From Candidatus Binatia bacterium (GTDB taxonomy: Bacteria; Desulfobacterota; Binatia; UBA12015): a stretch of DNA of 64,000 bases. Numbering within the stretch: the stretch's first letter is position 1; each line of letters opens with the position of its first letter. Location: NCBI GenBank assembly GCA_036563615.1, contig DATCMB010000022.1, forward strand, positions 186,001 through 250,000, written 5' to 3'. The position numbers were made by a program, and so were the translations under genes. This document shows positions 32,274 to 41,446 of this stretch, piece after piece. The notes beneath the pieces were generated by a model that saw nothing but the letters and a program-made list of their open reading frames with translations, was not told the origin of the DNA and did no database searches.

Positions 32274-33680
32274 ATGGGCTACGCGGCGCGCGTCGGCGCC
32301 GAGCGCTTCGTCTTCGCGGACCTGCGCGAGGTGCTCGCGAAGGCGAACGAGGAGAAGTCGGGCGACCAGCTCGCGGGGATCGGCGCGCGCTCGGAGAGCG
32401 AGCGCGTCGCGGCGAAGCTCGTGCTCGCCGACCTCACGCTCGCCGAGATCGTCGCGAATCCGCTGATCGACCCCGAGCGTGACGAGGTCAGCCGCCTGAT
32501 CCTCGAGACGCACGATCGCGCGGCGTTCGCGCAGATCGCGAGCTTGACGGTGGGCGAGCTGCGCGAGCTGCTGCTGCGCGCCGACGGTCGCGAGGCGGTC
32601 TCGCCGTGGGCGCTGACGCCGGAGATCGCGGCCGCGGTCGCGAAGCTGATGAGCAACAAGGACCTGGTGCTCGCGGCGCGCGGGCTTCGCCGCGTCACGC
32701 GGTGTCGCAACACGCTCGGCGAGCCGGGCGTGCTCGCGATCCGCGTGCAGCCGAACCATCCCGCGGACGACGTCGCGGCGATCCTGCTGTCGACCGTCGA
32801 AGGCTTGCTCTATGGCTGCGGCGACGCGGTGATCGGCGTCAATCCGGCGAGCGAGTCGGTCGACACGGTGGCGGCGATCCTGCACGCGCTCGCGCGTCTG
32901 GTCGACGGCTTCGCGATCCCGACGCAGACCTGCTGCCTCGCGCACGTCAGCACGCAGCTCGCGGCGCTCGAGCGCGGCGCGCCGGTCGACCTGCTGTTCC
33001 AGTCGATCGCCGGCACCGAAGCGGCGAACGCGAGCTTCGGCGTCTCCCTCGCCATGCTGCGCGAGGGGCGCGAGCGCGTGCTCGAGCACCACCGCGCGCG
33101 CGGCGTCGCGTGGGTCGGCGACGACGTCATGTACTTCGAGACCGGGCAGGGGAGCGCGCTCTCCGCCGAGGCGCACCACGGCATCGACCAGCTCACGTGC
33201 GAGGCGCGCGCCTACGGCGTCGCGCGCGCCTTCTCGCCGCTGCTGGTCAACACGGTCGTCGGCTTCATCGGCCCGGAGTACCTCTACGACGAGCGCCAGA
33301 TCGTCCGCGCCGGGCTCGAGGACCACTTCATGGGCAAGCTGCTCGGCCTGCCGATGGGCTGCGACGTCTGCTACACGAACCACGCGCAGGCCGACCAGAA
33401 CTCCGCCGACAATCTGCTGCTTCTGCTCGCCGCCGCGGGCTGCAACTACTTCATGGGCGTCCCGTGCGCGGACGACGTGATGCTCGGCTACCAGTCGACG
33501 AGCTACCACGACGCGGCGTCGGTGCGCCGCATCTTCGGGCTGCGTCCCGCGCCCGAGTTCGAGCGCTGGCTCGCGGAGCGCGGAATTTGGATCGACGGTG
33601 AGCTCGCGGCGCAGAGCGACGCGCTGCGCGACGACCTGCTGCGCGCGGCCGAGCGCCTCGCGCTGCCGGGGACGGCGTGA
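32274..33680 (+). CDS. eutB: Ethanolamine ammonia-lyase, large subunit
   Basis: EutB forms the B12-dependent active site that converts ethanolamine to acetaldehyde and ammonia. The 468-residue length and motifs match: FADLREVLAKANEEKSGDQLAG at the start, RVQPNHPADDVAAI, GCGDAVIGVNPASESVD, FQSIAGTEAANASFGVSLAML, YFETGQGSALSAEAHHGID, CYTNHAQADQN and GVPCADDVMLGYQSTSYHDA. Start ATG 32274 gives the family N-terminus. The stop overlaps the GTG of eutC. No EutA reactivase, aldehyde dehydrogenase or microcompartment shell gene is in the window, so ethanolamine may serve mainly as nitrogen source. Confidence 0.96.
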   Translation: MGYAARVGAERFVFADLREVLAKANEEKSGDQLAGIGARSESERVAAKLVLADLTLAEIVANPLIDPERDEVSRLILETHDRAAFAQIASLTVGELRELLLRADGREAVSPWALTPEIAAAVAKLMSNKDLVLAARGLRRVTRCRNTLGEPGVLAIRVQPNHPADDVAAILLSTVEGLLYGCGDAVIGVNPASESVDTVAAILHALARLVDGFAIPTQTCCLAHVSTQLAALERGAPVDLLFQSIAGTEAANASFGVSLAMLREGRERVLEHHRARGVAWVGDDVMYFETGQGSALSAEAHHGIDQLTCEARAYGVARAFSPLLVNTVVGFIGPEYLYDERQIVRAGLEDHFMGKLLGLPMGCDVCYTNHAQADQNSADNLLLLLAAAGCNYFMGVPCADDVMLGYQSTSYHDAASVRRIFGLRPAPEFERWLAERGIWIDGELAAQSDALRDDLLRAAERLALPGTA

Positions 33681-34513
33681 GCGCGCGCGACGACGACGCC
33701 ACGCGCGCTCGCGACGACGTGACGCGGACGCGTCCGGAGGGCGTTGCGGCTGCCGGCGAGCGCGCGCTCGCCGAGGCCGTGCTCGCGCGCACGCCGGCGC
33801 GCATCCTGGTCGGCCGCGCCGGCACCGCGTACCGCACGCCGACGCAGCTCGAGCTGCGCCGCGACCACGCCGCCGCGCGCGACGCCGTGCGCGCCGAGAT
33901 CGACCTGCACGGCGACCTCGGCACCGAGCTGGTCGAGCGCTGGCGTCTGTTCGAGGTGCGGACCGAGTGCCGCGACAAGGACGAGTACCTGATGCGCCCC
34001 GACCTCGGACGCAGGCTCTGCGAGGCGGCGCGCGAGCGCGTGCGCGCCGAGTGTCCGCCGCGCGCCGACCTGCAAGTCGTGATCGGCGACGGGCTCTCGG
34101 TCGCCGCGGTGAGCGCGCAGGCGCCGGCGCTGCTCGAGCCGCTCGCGCGCGCGGCGGCGGAGCGCGGCTGGACGTTCGGACGTCCGTTCGTCGTGCGCTA
34201 CTGCCGCGTCGGCGTGCTGAACGAGATCGGCGCGTTGCTCGAGCCCGAGGTCGTCGTGCTGCTGATCGGCGAGCGTCCCGGGCTGCGCACGGCCGCGAGC
34301 CTGTCGGCGTACATGGCGTGGCGGCCGCGTCCGGGGCACAGCGACGCGGACCGCAATCTCGTGTGCAACATCCACGAGCGCGGGGTCGCGACCGACCTCG
34401 CGGTCGCGCGCATCGTCGCGCTCGCGGAGACGATGCGCGCCGCGCGCGCGAGCGGTGTCGCCGTCAAGGAGGATCTGGCGCGCCTCGCGGACGAGACGCG
34501 GCTCCTCGGCTGA
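33677..34513 (+). CDS. eutC: Ethanolamine ammonia-lyase, small subunit
   Basis: EutC binds the lower face of adenosylcobalamin in the EutBC enzyme. The 278-residue protein has a poorly conserved acidic N-terminus, then TPARILVGRAGTAYRTPTQLELRRDHAAARDAVRAEIDL, DEYLMRPDLGRRL, VIGDGLSVAAVSAQAPALL, LIGERPGLRTAASLSAYMAWRPRPGHSDADRNLVCNIHERG. These are family landmarks. GTG 33677 lies in the eutB stop (GTGA), so the two subunits are cotranslated. A hairpin lies shortly downstream. Confidence 0.95.
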   Translation: MSARDDDATRARDDVTRTRPEGVAAAGERALAEAVLARTPARILVGRAGTAYRTPTQLELRRDHAAARDAVRAEIDLHGDLGTELVERWRLFEVRTECRDKDEYLMRPDLGRRLCEAARERVRAECPPRADLQVVIGDGLSVAAVSAQAPALLEPLARAAAERGWTFGRPFVVRYCRVGVLNEIGALLEPEVVVLLIGERPGLRTAASLSAYMAWRPRPGHSDADRNLVCNIHERGVATDLAVARIVALAETMRAARASGVAVKEDLARLADETRLLG

Positions 34514-34526
34514 GCGCGGCGCAAAA

Positions 34527-34556
34527 AGCCGGCGCGACCCTGCGGCCGCGCCGGCT
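34527..34556 (-). terminator. Intrinsic terminator for the minus-strand gene
   Basis: A perfect stem of 10-base arms (AGCCGGCGCG at 34527-34536 and its complement at 34547-34556) with a 10-base loop. On the minus strand it is followed by TTTTT (complement of 34523-34527), the normal layout of a Rho-independent terminator for the gene at 34607-35461. It may also stop eutC transcription from the other side. Confidence 0.8.
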
Positions 34557-34563
34557 TCTCCAT

Positions 34564-34585
34564 CAGACGTCCGTCAGACGTCCGT
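34564..34585. repeat. Short tandem repeat 2 x 11 bp
   Basis: CAGACGTCCGT occurs twice in direct succession (34564-34574 and 34575-34585) in the short gap between eutC and the convergent lipoprotein-sorting-like gene. No function is apparent. Confidence 0.6.
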
Positions 34586-34606
34586 TCTCGTGCGCCGACG
34601 TGCGCG

Positions 34607-35461
34607 TCAGCTCGCGCCCGGGGCCTTCTCGAGCGGCTTCTTGAACGCCTCGTGCTCGGACGCGAAGCGCAGCTTCTCGGGATCGAACAGCTCGTCCGGA
34701 AGCTCGACGTCGTAATCGATCGCCGTCACGTCGAGCGTCGAGCTGGTGTTGCTCGCGAGCGTCTGCATGCGGATCTGCAGCGGCGTCGGGACGCCGTCGA
34801 CCTTCGACACCGAGCCGAACGTCTCGACTTTGAACACCTCGCCCGCCGGGCTGTAGAACTCGCGGCGCATCGGCAGCAGCGTCTCGGCGTCGATCCAGGT
34901 CACCGTGCGGGCGTAGTACCAGGTCTGGATCACCGACGTCGGGATCGACTGCACCTTGTACGCCTTGCGGCCGTCGATCACCTCGGTGCCGAGCAGCTCG
35001 TTGGTGGTCTCGAGCGGCAGCATGCCGAGGTCGGCGTAGCTGAAGTCGGTGTCGAGGAAGCTCTGGTAGTTCTCGGCCGGCACGAGCTTGCGGATGCGCC
35101 GGACCACCGGGACGTAGAGGTACTCGACCGCCGGGCCGTTCGCCGGGCTCATCGTCAGGTACGCGATGCCGCGCGCGCCCTCGGGCCCGAGCATCACCGT
35201 GAGCGTGCGGTCGCCGTCGGGAAAGCGCTTGCGCGCCTGGGCGAGCTGCAGCTTGGTGATGGTGCCGCGGTCGTCGAACGTGAGGTCCATCTTGCGCAGG
35301 CTCGGGCGCGGCGGCTCGAGCGCGGCCTTCATCTGACGGATGATCTCGTCCGCGCTCGGCGTGCTCTGCGCACGGGCGCTCTCGGGACGCGACACCGCGC
35401 TCGCCATCGCGAGCAGCGCGAGCGCAGCAACCTGGACGAACCTACGACGGTCAACGAGCAT
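34607..35461 (-). CDS. Outer-membrane lipoprotein-sorting-like protein
   Basis: A 284-residue exported protein with GAGGGAGG before ATG 35461. The N-terminus has DRRRFVQVAALALLAMASAV, a twin-arginine-like signal. The mature part matches the LolA-like outer-membrane lipoprotein-sorting family (TLTVMLGPEGARGIAYLTM, EYLYVPVVRRIRKLVPAENYQSFLDTDFSYADLG, YKVQSIP, TWIDAETLLPMRREFYSPAGEVFKVETFG). Such proteins often accompany RND-type lipid exporters; no exporter is next to it here. A strong intrinsic terminator follows its stop. Confidence 0.85.
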   Translation of the reverse strand: MLVDRRRFVQVAALALLAMASAVSRPESARAQSTPSADEIIRQMKAALEPPRPSLRKMDLTFDDRGTITKLQLAQARKRFPDGDRTLTVMLGPEGARGIAYLTMSPANGPAVEYLYVPVVRRIRKLVPAENYQSFLDTDFSYADLGMLPLETTNELLGTEVIDGRKAYKVQSIPTSVIQTWYYARTVTWIDAETLLPMRREFYSPAGEVFKVETFGSVSKVDGVPTPLQIRMQTLASNTSSTLDVTAIDYDVELPDELFDPEKLRFASEHEAFKKPLEKAPGAS

Positions 35462-35531
35462 CGCCACCTCCCTCTCGGATCGAAGCTTTCGCGCCATAGC
35501 GCAACGTGCGCGGGAGACCAACAGGCGGCGG

Positions 35532-36356
35532 TCAGCCGAGCGCGCGACAGAACTCGGCGAGCCCGTCCTCCCACGGCGGCAGAACGATGCGCGGCTCCTG
35601 CAGCGTCGTCAGCACCGAGTAGCGCGGACGCGGCGCGGGACGCGGGAACTCCTCGGTCGTCACCGGCACCACCGGCGTGCGGATGCCGCGCAGCGCGTAG
35701 AGCTTGCACGTCAGCCCGTACCAGGTCACCGCGCCCGAACCGGCGAGGTGGTAGGTGCCGAACGCATCGGTCGTGATGAGCCGCGCGAGCGCCGCGGCGA
35801 GGTGCGGGGCGTAGGTCGGCGAGCCGGTCTGGTCGTCGACCACGCGCACCTCGGGACGCTCCGCGAGCGCCAGCATCGTGCGCGGAAAGTTCTTGCCGTG
35901 CTCCTCGTAGACCCACGCGGTGCGCACGACGTAGTGCCGCGGGTTGAGCTCGCGCACCGCGATCTCGCCGGCGAGCTTGCTGCGCCCGTAGACCGACTGT
36001 GGGTCCGGACGGTCGAACTCGTGGTACGGACGCGTCGCGCGGCCGTCGAAGACGTAGTCGGTCGACACGTGCACGAGCGGGATGCCCGCCTCGGCCGTCG
36101 CGAGCGCGAGGTTGCGCGGTCCGACCGCGTTGCCGCGGAACGCGCCCTCGACGTCGGTCTCGGCGTCGTCGACGCGGTTGTAGGCAGCCGCGTTGATCAC
36201 GAGCTGCGGGCGCGCCGCGCGCACGGCGTCGCGCACCGCCTGCAGATCGACGATGTCGAGCTCGCCGTGCGTGAGCGCGGTGACGTCGTGCTCCGCGAGC
36301 GCCTTGCCGAGCGAGCGCCCGAGCTGGCCGGCGGCGCCGGTGACGAGGATCCTCAC
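35532..36356 (-). CDS. rmlD: dTDP-4-dehydrorhamnose reductase
   Basis: RmlD does the last step to dTDP-L-rhamnose, reducing the 4-keto sugar with NAD(P)H. The 274-residue short-chain-dehydrogenase-type protein has the Rossmann motif [46 protein letters not shown] and the catalytic [12 protein letters not shown] 36356 overlaps the rmlC stop. It is the last gene of rmlBACD. Confidence 0.96.
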   Translation of the reverse strand: MRILVTGAAGQLGRSLGKALAEHDVTALTHGELDIVDLQAVRDAVRAARPQLVINAAAYNRVDDAETDVEGAFRGNAVGPRNLALATAEAGIPLVHVSTDYVFDGRATRPYHEFDRPDPQSVYGRSKLAGEIAVRELNPRHYVVRTAWVYEEHGKNFPRTMLALAERPEVRVVDDQTGSPTYAPHLAAALARLITTDAFGTYHLAGSGAVTWYGLTCKLYALRGIRTPVVPVTTEEFPRPAPRPRYSVLTTLQEPRIVLPPWEDGLAEFCRALG

Positions 36357-36910
36357 CGTCCCTCGTAGCGCGGCAGACGGTCGAGCAGCTCGGCGAGCGG
36401 CTTCCCGGCGCGGTCCTTGTCCGACAGCAGCGGCTCCGCGACCGGCCAGGGGATCGCGAGCTCCGGATCGTTCCAGGCGAGCCCGAGCTCGTCACCCGGC
36501 TGGTAGTAGTCGCTGCACTTGTACTCGACCTCGGCGACGTCGCTCGTCACGCAGAAGCCGTGCGCGAAGCCGATCGGCACGTAGATCTGGCGGAAGTTGT
36601 CCTGCGTGAGCTCGACGCCGATCCAGCGCTTGAAGGTCGGCGAGCCGCGCCGGACGTCGACCACGACGTCCCAGATCGCGCCGCGCAGCACGCGCACGAG
36701 CTTCGCCTGCGGGCGCGCGAGCTGCGCGTGCAGACCGCGCACGGTGCCACGCGCGGAGCACGAGTGGTTGTCCTGCACGAAGGTCGCGTCGACGCCGGCC
36801 TCGGCGTAGCGCTTGGCCTGGTACGTCTCGACGAAGAAGCCGCGGGCGTCGCGGTGCACGGTCGGCTCGATGACGAGCACGCCGGGCAGCTCGGTCTGCA
36901 GCACCTTCAA
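36353..36910 (-). CDS. rmlC: dTDP-4-dehydrorhamnose 3,5-epimerase
   Basis: RmlC epimerises C3 and C5 of the 4-keto sugar. The 185-residue cupin has [42 protein letters not shown] (catalytic His in RGLH; the usual Tyr after it is Ala), [23 protein letters not shown] and IGFAHGFCV. Four bases separate it from rmlA, and its stop overlaps rmlD. The Ala after RGLH is a minor departure from the common RGLHYQ. Confidence 0.96.
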   Translation of the reverse strand: MKVLQTELPGVLVIEPTVHRDARGFFVETYQAKRYAEAGVDATFVQDNHSCSARGTVRGLHAQLARPQAKLVRVLRGAIWDVVVDVRRGSPTFKRWIGVELTQDNFRQIYVPIGFAHGFCVTSDVAEVEYKCSDYYQPGDELGLAWNDPELAIPWPVAEPLLSDKDRAGKPLAELLDRLPRYEGR

Positions 36911-36914
36911 GGCG

Positions 36915-37841
36915 TCACGTCTCCTGTTCGAGGATGCGCAGCAAGTACTGGCCGTAGCCGGTCGTGTGCATGCTGCGCGCGATGCGCTCGACGTCCCGAG
37001 CGCCGATGTAGCCCATGCGCCAGGCGATCTCTTCGATGCAGGCGACCTTGAGGCCCTGGCGCTCCTCGATCGCCTGAATGAAGTTCGACGCCTGCAGCAG
37101 CGCCTCGTGCGTCCCGGTGTCGAGCCAGGCGATGCCGCGTCCGAGCTTCTCGACGTGCAGCTCGCCGCGCCGCAGGTAGTCGATGTTGACGTCGGTGATC
37201 TCGAGCTCGCCGCGGGCCGATGGCTTCAAGCCCGCTGCGACCTCGAGGACGCGGTTGTCGTAGAAGTAGAGCCCGGTCACCGCGTACGACGAGCGCGGCT
37301 GCTTCGGCTTCTCCTCGAGCCCGACCGCGCGTCCCTGCTCGTCGAACTCGACGACGCCGTAGCGCTCGGGATCCTTGACCCAGTAGCCGAACACGGTCGC
37401 GCCGCTCTCGCGCTCGACCGCCGCGCGCAGGTAGTCGGCGAAGCCGTGGCCGTGGAAGATGTTGTCGCCGAGCGCCAGCGCGACCCGCGACGTGCCGACG
37501 AACTCGCGGCCGATGATGAACGACTGCGCGAGCCCTTCGGGGCGCGGCTGCACCGCGTACTGGATGCGGATGCCGACGTCGCTGCCGTCGTCGAGCAGGC
37601 GGCGGAAGGCGTCCTGCTCGTGCGGCGTCGTGATCACCAGCACGTCGCGGATGCCGGCGAGCATGAGCGTCGCCAGCGGGTAGTAGATCATCGGCTTGTC
37701 GTAGATCGGCAGCAGCTGCTTCGAGGTCGCGCGCGTCACCGGGTAGAGGCGCGTGCCCGAGCCGCCAGCGAGCAGGATGCCCTTGATCTCCGAGCCCGAC
37801 CTCGGGCGAGGGGGCGTGCGCGCCGCGTCCGGCGGGGTCAT
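36915..37841 (-). CDS. rmlA: Glucose-1-phosphate thymidylyltransferase
   Basis: RmlA starts the rhamnose pathway by making dTDP-glucose. The 308-residue protein has a 20-residue Pro/Arg N-terminal extension, then [81 protein letters not shown] and [15 protein letters not shown]. Start ATG 37841 overlaps the rmlB stop, which also explains the extension. Cytoplasmic. Confidence 0.96.
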   Translation of the reverse strand: MTPPDAARTPPRPRSGSEIKGILLAGGSGTRLYPVTRATSKQLLPIYDKPMIYYPLATLMLAGIRDVLVITTPHEQDAFRRLLDDGSDVGIRIQYAVQPRPEGLAQSFIIGREFVGTSRVALALGDNIFHGHGFADYLRAAVERESGATVFGYWVKDPERYGVVEFDEQGRAVGLEEKPKQPRSSYAVTGLYFYDNRVLEVAAGLKPSARGELEITDVNIDYLRRGELHVEKLGRGIAWLDTGTHEALLQASNFIQAIEERQGLKVACIEEIAWRMGYIGARDVERIARSMHTTGYGQYLLRILEQET

Positions 37842-38947
37842 CGCGCTCCGTCCGCCGCGTCCGCGCGCGCGGCCGTGCCGAGCCGCTCGCGGCGGTACTT
37901 GCCCGCCTGCACCGCCTCGCACCAGTCGCGGTTGTCGAGGTACCAGCGGACGGTGGCGGCGAGGCCCGAGTCGATGTCGTGCGCGGGCTTCCAGCCGAGC
38001 TCGCGCGAGATCTTGCTGCTGTCGATCGCGTAGCGACGGTCGTGGCCCGGACGGTCGGCGACGAAGCGCTTGAGCTCGGCGTAGCTCTTGAGGTTGCGTC
38101 CGGCGAGCGCCGGGTTGTCGCGCGGCGGCAGCAGCTCGTCGAGCAGCGCGCACAGCCGGTCGACGAGCGCGAGGTTGGTCATCTCGCCGTACCCGCCGAT
38201 GTTGTACTTGTCGCCCGGCACGCCGGCCTCGAGGACGCGCCAGATGCCGTCGCAGTGGTCCTCGACGTAGAGCCAGTCGCGGACGTTGCCGCCGTCGCCG
38301 TAGATCGGCAGCTCGCGGCCCTCGATCGCGTTGAGCAGCATCAGCGGAATCAGTTTCTCGGGATACTGGAACGGGCCGTAGTTGTTCGAGCAGTTGGTGA
38401 TCAGGACCGGCAGGCCGTAGGTCTCGTGGTAGGCGCGCACCAGATGGTCGGCCGCCGCCTTGCTCGCCGAGTACGGCGAGTTCGGCGCGTAGGGCGTCGT
38501 TTCCGAGAAGGCGCCGGTCGGGCCGAGGCTGCCGTACACCTCGTCGGTCGAGACGTGCAGGAAGCGGAACGCACGGCGCTCGTCCTCGGGCAGCTCCGCG
38601 AGCCAGAGCCGCGACGCCTCGAGCAGCTCGAAGGCGCCGACGGTGTTGGTCTGGACGAAGGCGCGCGGGCCGTCGATCGAGCGGTCGACGTGCGACTCGG
38701 CGGCGAAGTTGACGATCCACGTCGGCCGGTGCTCGCGCAGCAGGCGTCCGACCAGCTCGCCGTCCGCGATGTCGCCGTGCACGAAGACGAAGCGCGGGTC
38801 GCGCTCGACGTCGCGCAGGCTCTCGAGGTTGCCGGCGTAGGTCAGCTTGTCGAGCACCACGACGCGGGCGTCGGTGCGCGCGAGCGCGAGGCGGACGAAG
38901 TTGGCGCCGATGAAGCCGGCGCCGCCGGTCACGATCATGCTCCGCAT
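37838..38947 (-). CDS. rmlB: dTDP-glucose 4,6-dehydratase
   Basis: RmlB forms dTDP-4-keto-6-deoxyglucose. The 369-residue extended short-chain dehydrogenase has [62 protein letters not shown] with catalytic Asp-Glu, [34 protein letters not shown] and [19 protein letters not shown] 38947 is used; GTG 38953 and ATG 38938 are in frame. First gene of rmlBACD, which supplies L-rhamnose for surface polysaccharide. Confidence 0.96.
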   Translation of the reverse strand: MRSMIVTGGAGFIGANFVRLALARTDARVVVLDKLTYAGNLESLRDVERDPRFVFVHGDIADGELVGRLLREHRPTWIVNFAAESHVDRSIDGPRAFVQTNTVGAFELLEASRLWLAELPEDERRAFRFLHVSTDEVYGSLGPTGAFSETTPYAPNSPYSASKAAADHLVRAYHETYGLPVLITNCSNNYGPFQYPEKLIPLMLLNAIEGRELPIYGDGGNVRDWLYVEDHCDGIWRVLEAGVPGDKYNIGGYGEMTNLALVDRLCALLDELLPPRDNPALAGRNLKSYAELKRFVADRPGHDRRYAIDSSKISRELGWKPAHDIDSGLAATVRWYLDNRDWCEAVQAGKYRRERLGTAARADAADGAR

Positions 38948-39098
38948 CGCCACCCCGGAATAGCCGAGCGTTGCCGGGCCTGCCAGCGAGGGTCGCCGGC
39001 GTCGGCGGGCGCGCCGAGCCGGGTCGCGGACGGCGGAAGGGCGGAGCGCGGGCGGAGCACGGGGCTCGTCGAGCGGCGTTCGCGCTGCGTCGGCGTGG

Positions 39099-40664
39099 CT
39101 ACTGGTGCGCCGGCGACAGCAGGTCGTTGACCGTCTTCACCGGGTTGAAGGTCTCGGCCGGCACCTCGACGAACACCGTGTTCCAGTCCGCCATCGAGCC
39201 GTTCCACAGCCCCGGGTGCTCGAGCGCGCGCAGCTTCCGGCCGCCGTGCGACTTCTCGGCGATGAACACCGCCTGCCGGTCGACGTGCTTCTGGAGCTCG
39301 TACGGACGTCCGCGGTGGTCGCGCAGCGCGCACACCAGGTCGACCGGGTTGAAGTGCGTCGACGTGCCGAGCAGCGCGCGCTGCTCGGGGTCGCGCGTGT
39401 CGACCTGCGCGGTCTCGACGATCTGCCGCGTGACCTCGCCGGACGCGCTGCGCACCCAGAACGGACCGCCGCCCGGATCGCCGGAGCAGCGCACCATGCC
39501 GCAGACGCGCAGCGGACGGTCGAGCTTGGCGAGGACCCAGGCGCGCCGGCGCTCGAGCGGCCAGGTCGCGAAGCCCTCCGGCGTCGCGACCTCGAGGTCG
39601 CGCTCGAGGACCTGCGCCGCGGCCACGACGGCGTCCTCGCCGGCGTCGCGCTCGAGCCGTGCCAGCGCCGCGAAGGCCTTCGCCTGCAGGCCGAGCAGGA
39701 CGCCACCGAGCACCTTGCGCCAGTGGACGATGGGCTCCTTCAGGCGGTCGGGCACGACGTTGTCGATGTTCTTGACGTAGACCAGGTCGGCGCCGGTGCG
39801 CTCGAGGTTGGTGAGCAGCGAGCCGTGGCCGCCCGGACGGAAGAGCAGGGCGCCGCTCGCGTCGCGGAACGGGTTGCCCTCGAGGTCGACCGCGACGGTG
39901 TCGGTGGAGGGCTCCTGGTGCGAGAAGCTCACCTCGAAGCGGGTGTCGAGGCGCTGCTCGTGGCGCCGCTGCGCCGTGGCGAGCAGCTCGCGGAAGCCCG
40001 CGAGGTGCTGCGGCGACACCGTGACGTGCAGGCGCGCCACGCCCTCGCGGCTGCGCGCGTAGCGCGCCGCCTCGACCAGGTGCTCCTCGAGCGGCGTCCG
40101 CGGACCGTCGGGATAGCGGTGGAAGAGCAGCAGGCCCTTGGGCAGCGCGGCGTAGTGCAGGCCGCGCTCGGTCAGCAGGTGCTCGAGGATCGCGCCGACG
40201 CGTCCCTCGCGCCGTGCGTCCTCGGGATCGAGGCCGTGCGCGCGCATCGCGTCGCAGAGCTTCTCGAAGAACGCGAAGCGCCGGAGGCCGTCGACGAAGG
40301 CGAGCACCTCGCGCGCGTCGCCGTCACCGTCGGCCGCGCGGCGCTCGAGGTCGCTGCGCCGCACGTCGCGGTTTTCGTCGAGCACCGCGAGCAGCGCGCG
40401 GAACATGCGCGTCGCCGCGCCCGACGCGGGCACGAAGGCGGAGAAGCGGCCGTTCTCGGCGGCCTCGGCGTGCAGGCGCAGCGCGCTCGCCACCTCGTCG
40501 TCGGTGAGCACGCGGATGCCGTCGCCCGGACGGCAGGCGCGCTCGAGACGGGTGTGCGGCGGCGGATCGCGCAGCAGCGCGAGCTGTCTCTGCACGTCCT
40601 CTGCGGCGAGCCCGCGTTCGGCGATGCGGCGCAGATCCTCCTCGTGCAGCAACCCCTCGGCCAT
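39099..40664 (-). CDS. DUF4301-family protein
   Basis: A 521-residue protein with the landmarks of DUF4301: PASGAATRMFRALLAVLDE, PKGLLLFHRYPDGPRTPLEEHLVEAARYAR, LLFRPGGHGSLLTNLERTGADLVYVKNIDNVVPD and, at the end, THFNPVDLVCALRD...HPGLWNGSMADWNTVFVEVPAETFNPVKTVNDLL. The GAATRMF and RPGGHGSL loops and the overall order suggest a nucleotide-sugar-pyrophosphorylase-like fold, so nucleotidyl transfer is a fair guess, not a known function. Family members are best known from Bacteroidetes. It lies 152 bases upstream of rmlB on the same strand. Confidence 0.88.
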   Translation of the reverse strand: MAEGLLHEEDLRRIAERGLAAEDVQRQLALLRDPPPHTRLERACRPGDGIRVLTDDEVASALRLHAEAAENGRFSAFVPASGAATRMFRALLAVLDENRDVRRSDLERRAADGDGDAREVLAFVDGLRRFAFFEKLCDAMRAHGLDPEDARREGRVGAILEHLLTERGLHYAALPKGLLLFHRYPDGPRTPLEEHLVEAARYARSREGVARLHVTVSPQHLAGFRELLATAQRRHEQRLDTRFEVSFSHQEPSTDTVAVDLEGNPFRDASGALLFRPGGHGSLLTNLERTGADLVYVKNIDNVVPDRLKEPIVHWRKVLGGVLLGLQAKAFAALARLERDAGEDAVVAAAQVLERDLEVATPEGFATWPLERRRAWVLAKLDRPLRVCGMVRCSGDPGGGPFWVRSASGEVTRQIVETAQVDTRDPEQRALLGTSTHFNPVDLVCALRDHRGRPYELQKHVDRQAVFIAEKSHGGRKLRALEHPGLWNGSMADWNTVFVEVPAETFNPVKTVNDLLSPAHQ

Positions 40665-40687
40665 CGACTGTCCTCCGAGCTTCGAGG

Positions 40688-41302
40688 CTATCGTGATCCG
40701 GCGCGGGAATCATCCTGCGCCGGCGCGCTCGGCGCGGGTCGCGGCGACGCGGTCGGCTCGGGCTTCGTTGGCGCGCTGAGGTCAGGCTGCGCCGACGCGG
40801 TCGGGTCGGGCGGGGTTGGCGCGCGGGGCTCGGCCTTCGTCGGCGTGCCGGCCTCGGGCGCGGGGACGCGATCCTTGCCGTCGAAGGCGGGCGCGAACAC
40901 CGAGAAGCCGACCATCGGCTCCTCGGAGATCACGCGCGCGCCGTGCACGGTGTCGCGCGGCACGAGAACCGCGTCGCCCGGTCCGAGCTCGATGGTCTGG
41001 TCACCGATGCGCGCCCGCGCGCGTCCGCTGCGCACGACGATCACCTCCTCGTGCTCGCGGTGCAGGTGCGGCGGCATCTCGCTCGTGAGCTGCCACACGT
41101 TGACGCTCGCCGACTGGCCGCGCAGCACCTCGGTGACCTGCGCGCCGCGCGCGGGATCGATGGGGTGCGCGGCGATCACGTCGTCGAGGCTCGCGACCTG
41201 CGCGCCGACTGGGCCGCCGCAGGCGAGGCAGACCGCGCAGGCGAGGGCGACCGCGCGCGGCGGGCTCGTGCGTCGTCTCGCGCGCCGAGGGGAAAGCGTC
41301 AT
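40688..41302 (-). CDS. Exported cupin protein with Pro/Ala-rich tail
   Basis: About 204 residues from ATG 41302; ATG 41317 would add five residues. A signal segment (AVALACAVCLACGGPVGAQ) leads to one cupin: MPPHLHREHEEVIVVRSGRARARIGDQTIELGPGDAVLVPRDTVHGARV, with His, His, Glu and the later His as metal ligands. The last ~55 residues are a low-complexity repeat of Pro, Ala, Ser, Thr and Lys (TASAQPDLSAPTKPEPTASPRPAPSAP), reflected at DNA level as an imperfect ~60-base duplication near 40735-40825. The role could be binding of a small polar metabolite; unknown. Confidence 0.8.
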   Translation of the reverse strand: MTLSPRRARRRTSPPRAVALACAVCLACGGPVGAQVASLDDVIAAHPIDPARGAQVTEVLRGQSASVNVWQLTSEMPPHLHREHEEVIVVRSGRARARIGDQTIELGPGDAVLVPRDTVHGARVISEEPMVGFSVFAPAFDGKDRVPAPEAGTPTKAEPRAPTPPDPTASAQPDLSAPTKPEPTASPRPAPSAPAQDDSRAGSR

Positions 41303-41350
41303 GGCGCCGCCGGCCATAGCACCACGACGCGCGCGCTGCGACGCGCGACG

Positions 41351-41383
41351 CCCACGCGCCACCCACGCGCCACCCACGCGCCA
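41351..41383. repeat. Tandem repeat 3 x 11 bp
   Basis: Three exact direct copies of CCCACGCGCCA (41351-41361, 41362-41372, 41373-41383) in the gap between the divergent cupin and TetR genes. They could be spaced binding sites, or slippage. Confidence 0.75.
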
Positions 41384-41427
41384 CGCCCTCCGATGCCCCG
41401 TTTGCCCGCCGCACCCGGCGCTGGTAA

Positions 41428-41443
41428 CCGAACGTTCGTTCGG
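41428..41443. promoter_or_regulatory. Probable TetR operator
   Basis: A perfect palindrome CCGAACG-TT-CGTTCGG lies three bases before the ATG of the TetR gene and covers its ribosome-binding region. Position and symmetry fit autorepression of the regulator. The GAACG-n2-CGTTC core is a form seen at operators of AcrR-type regulators of lipid and drug genes. Confidence 0.7.
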
Positions 41444-41446
41444 GCC

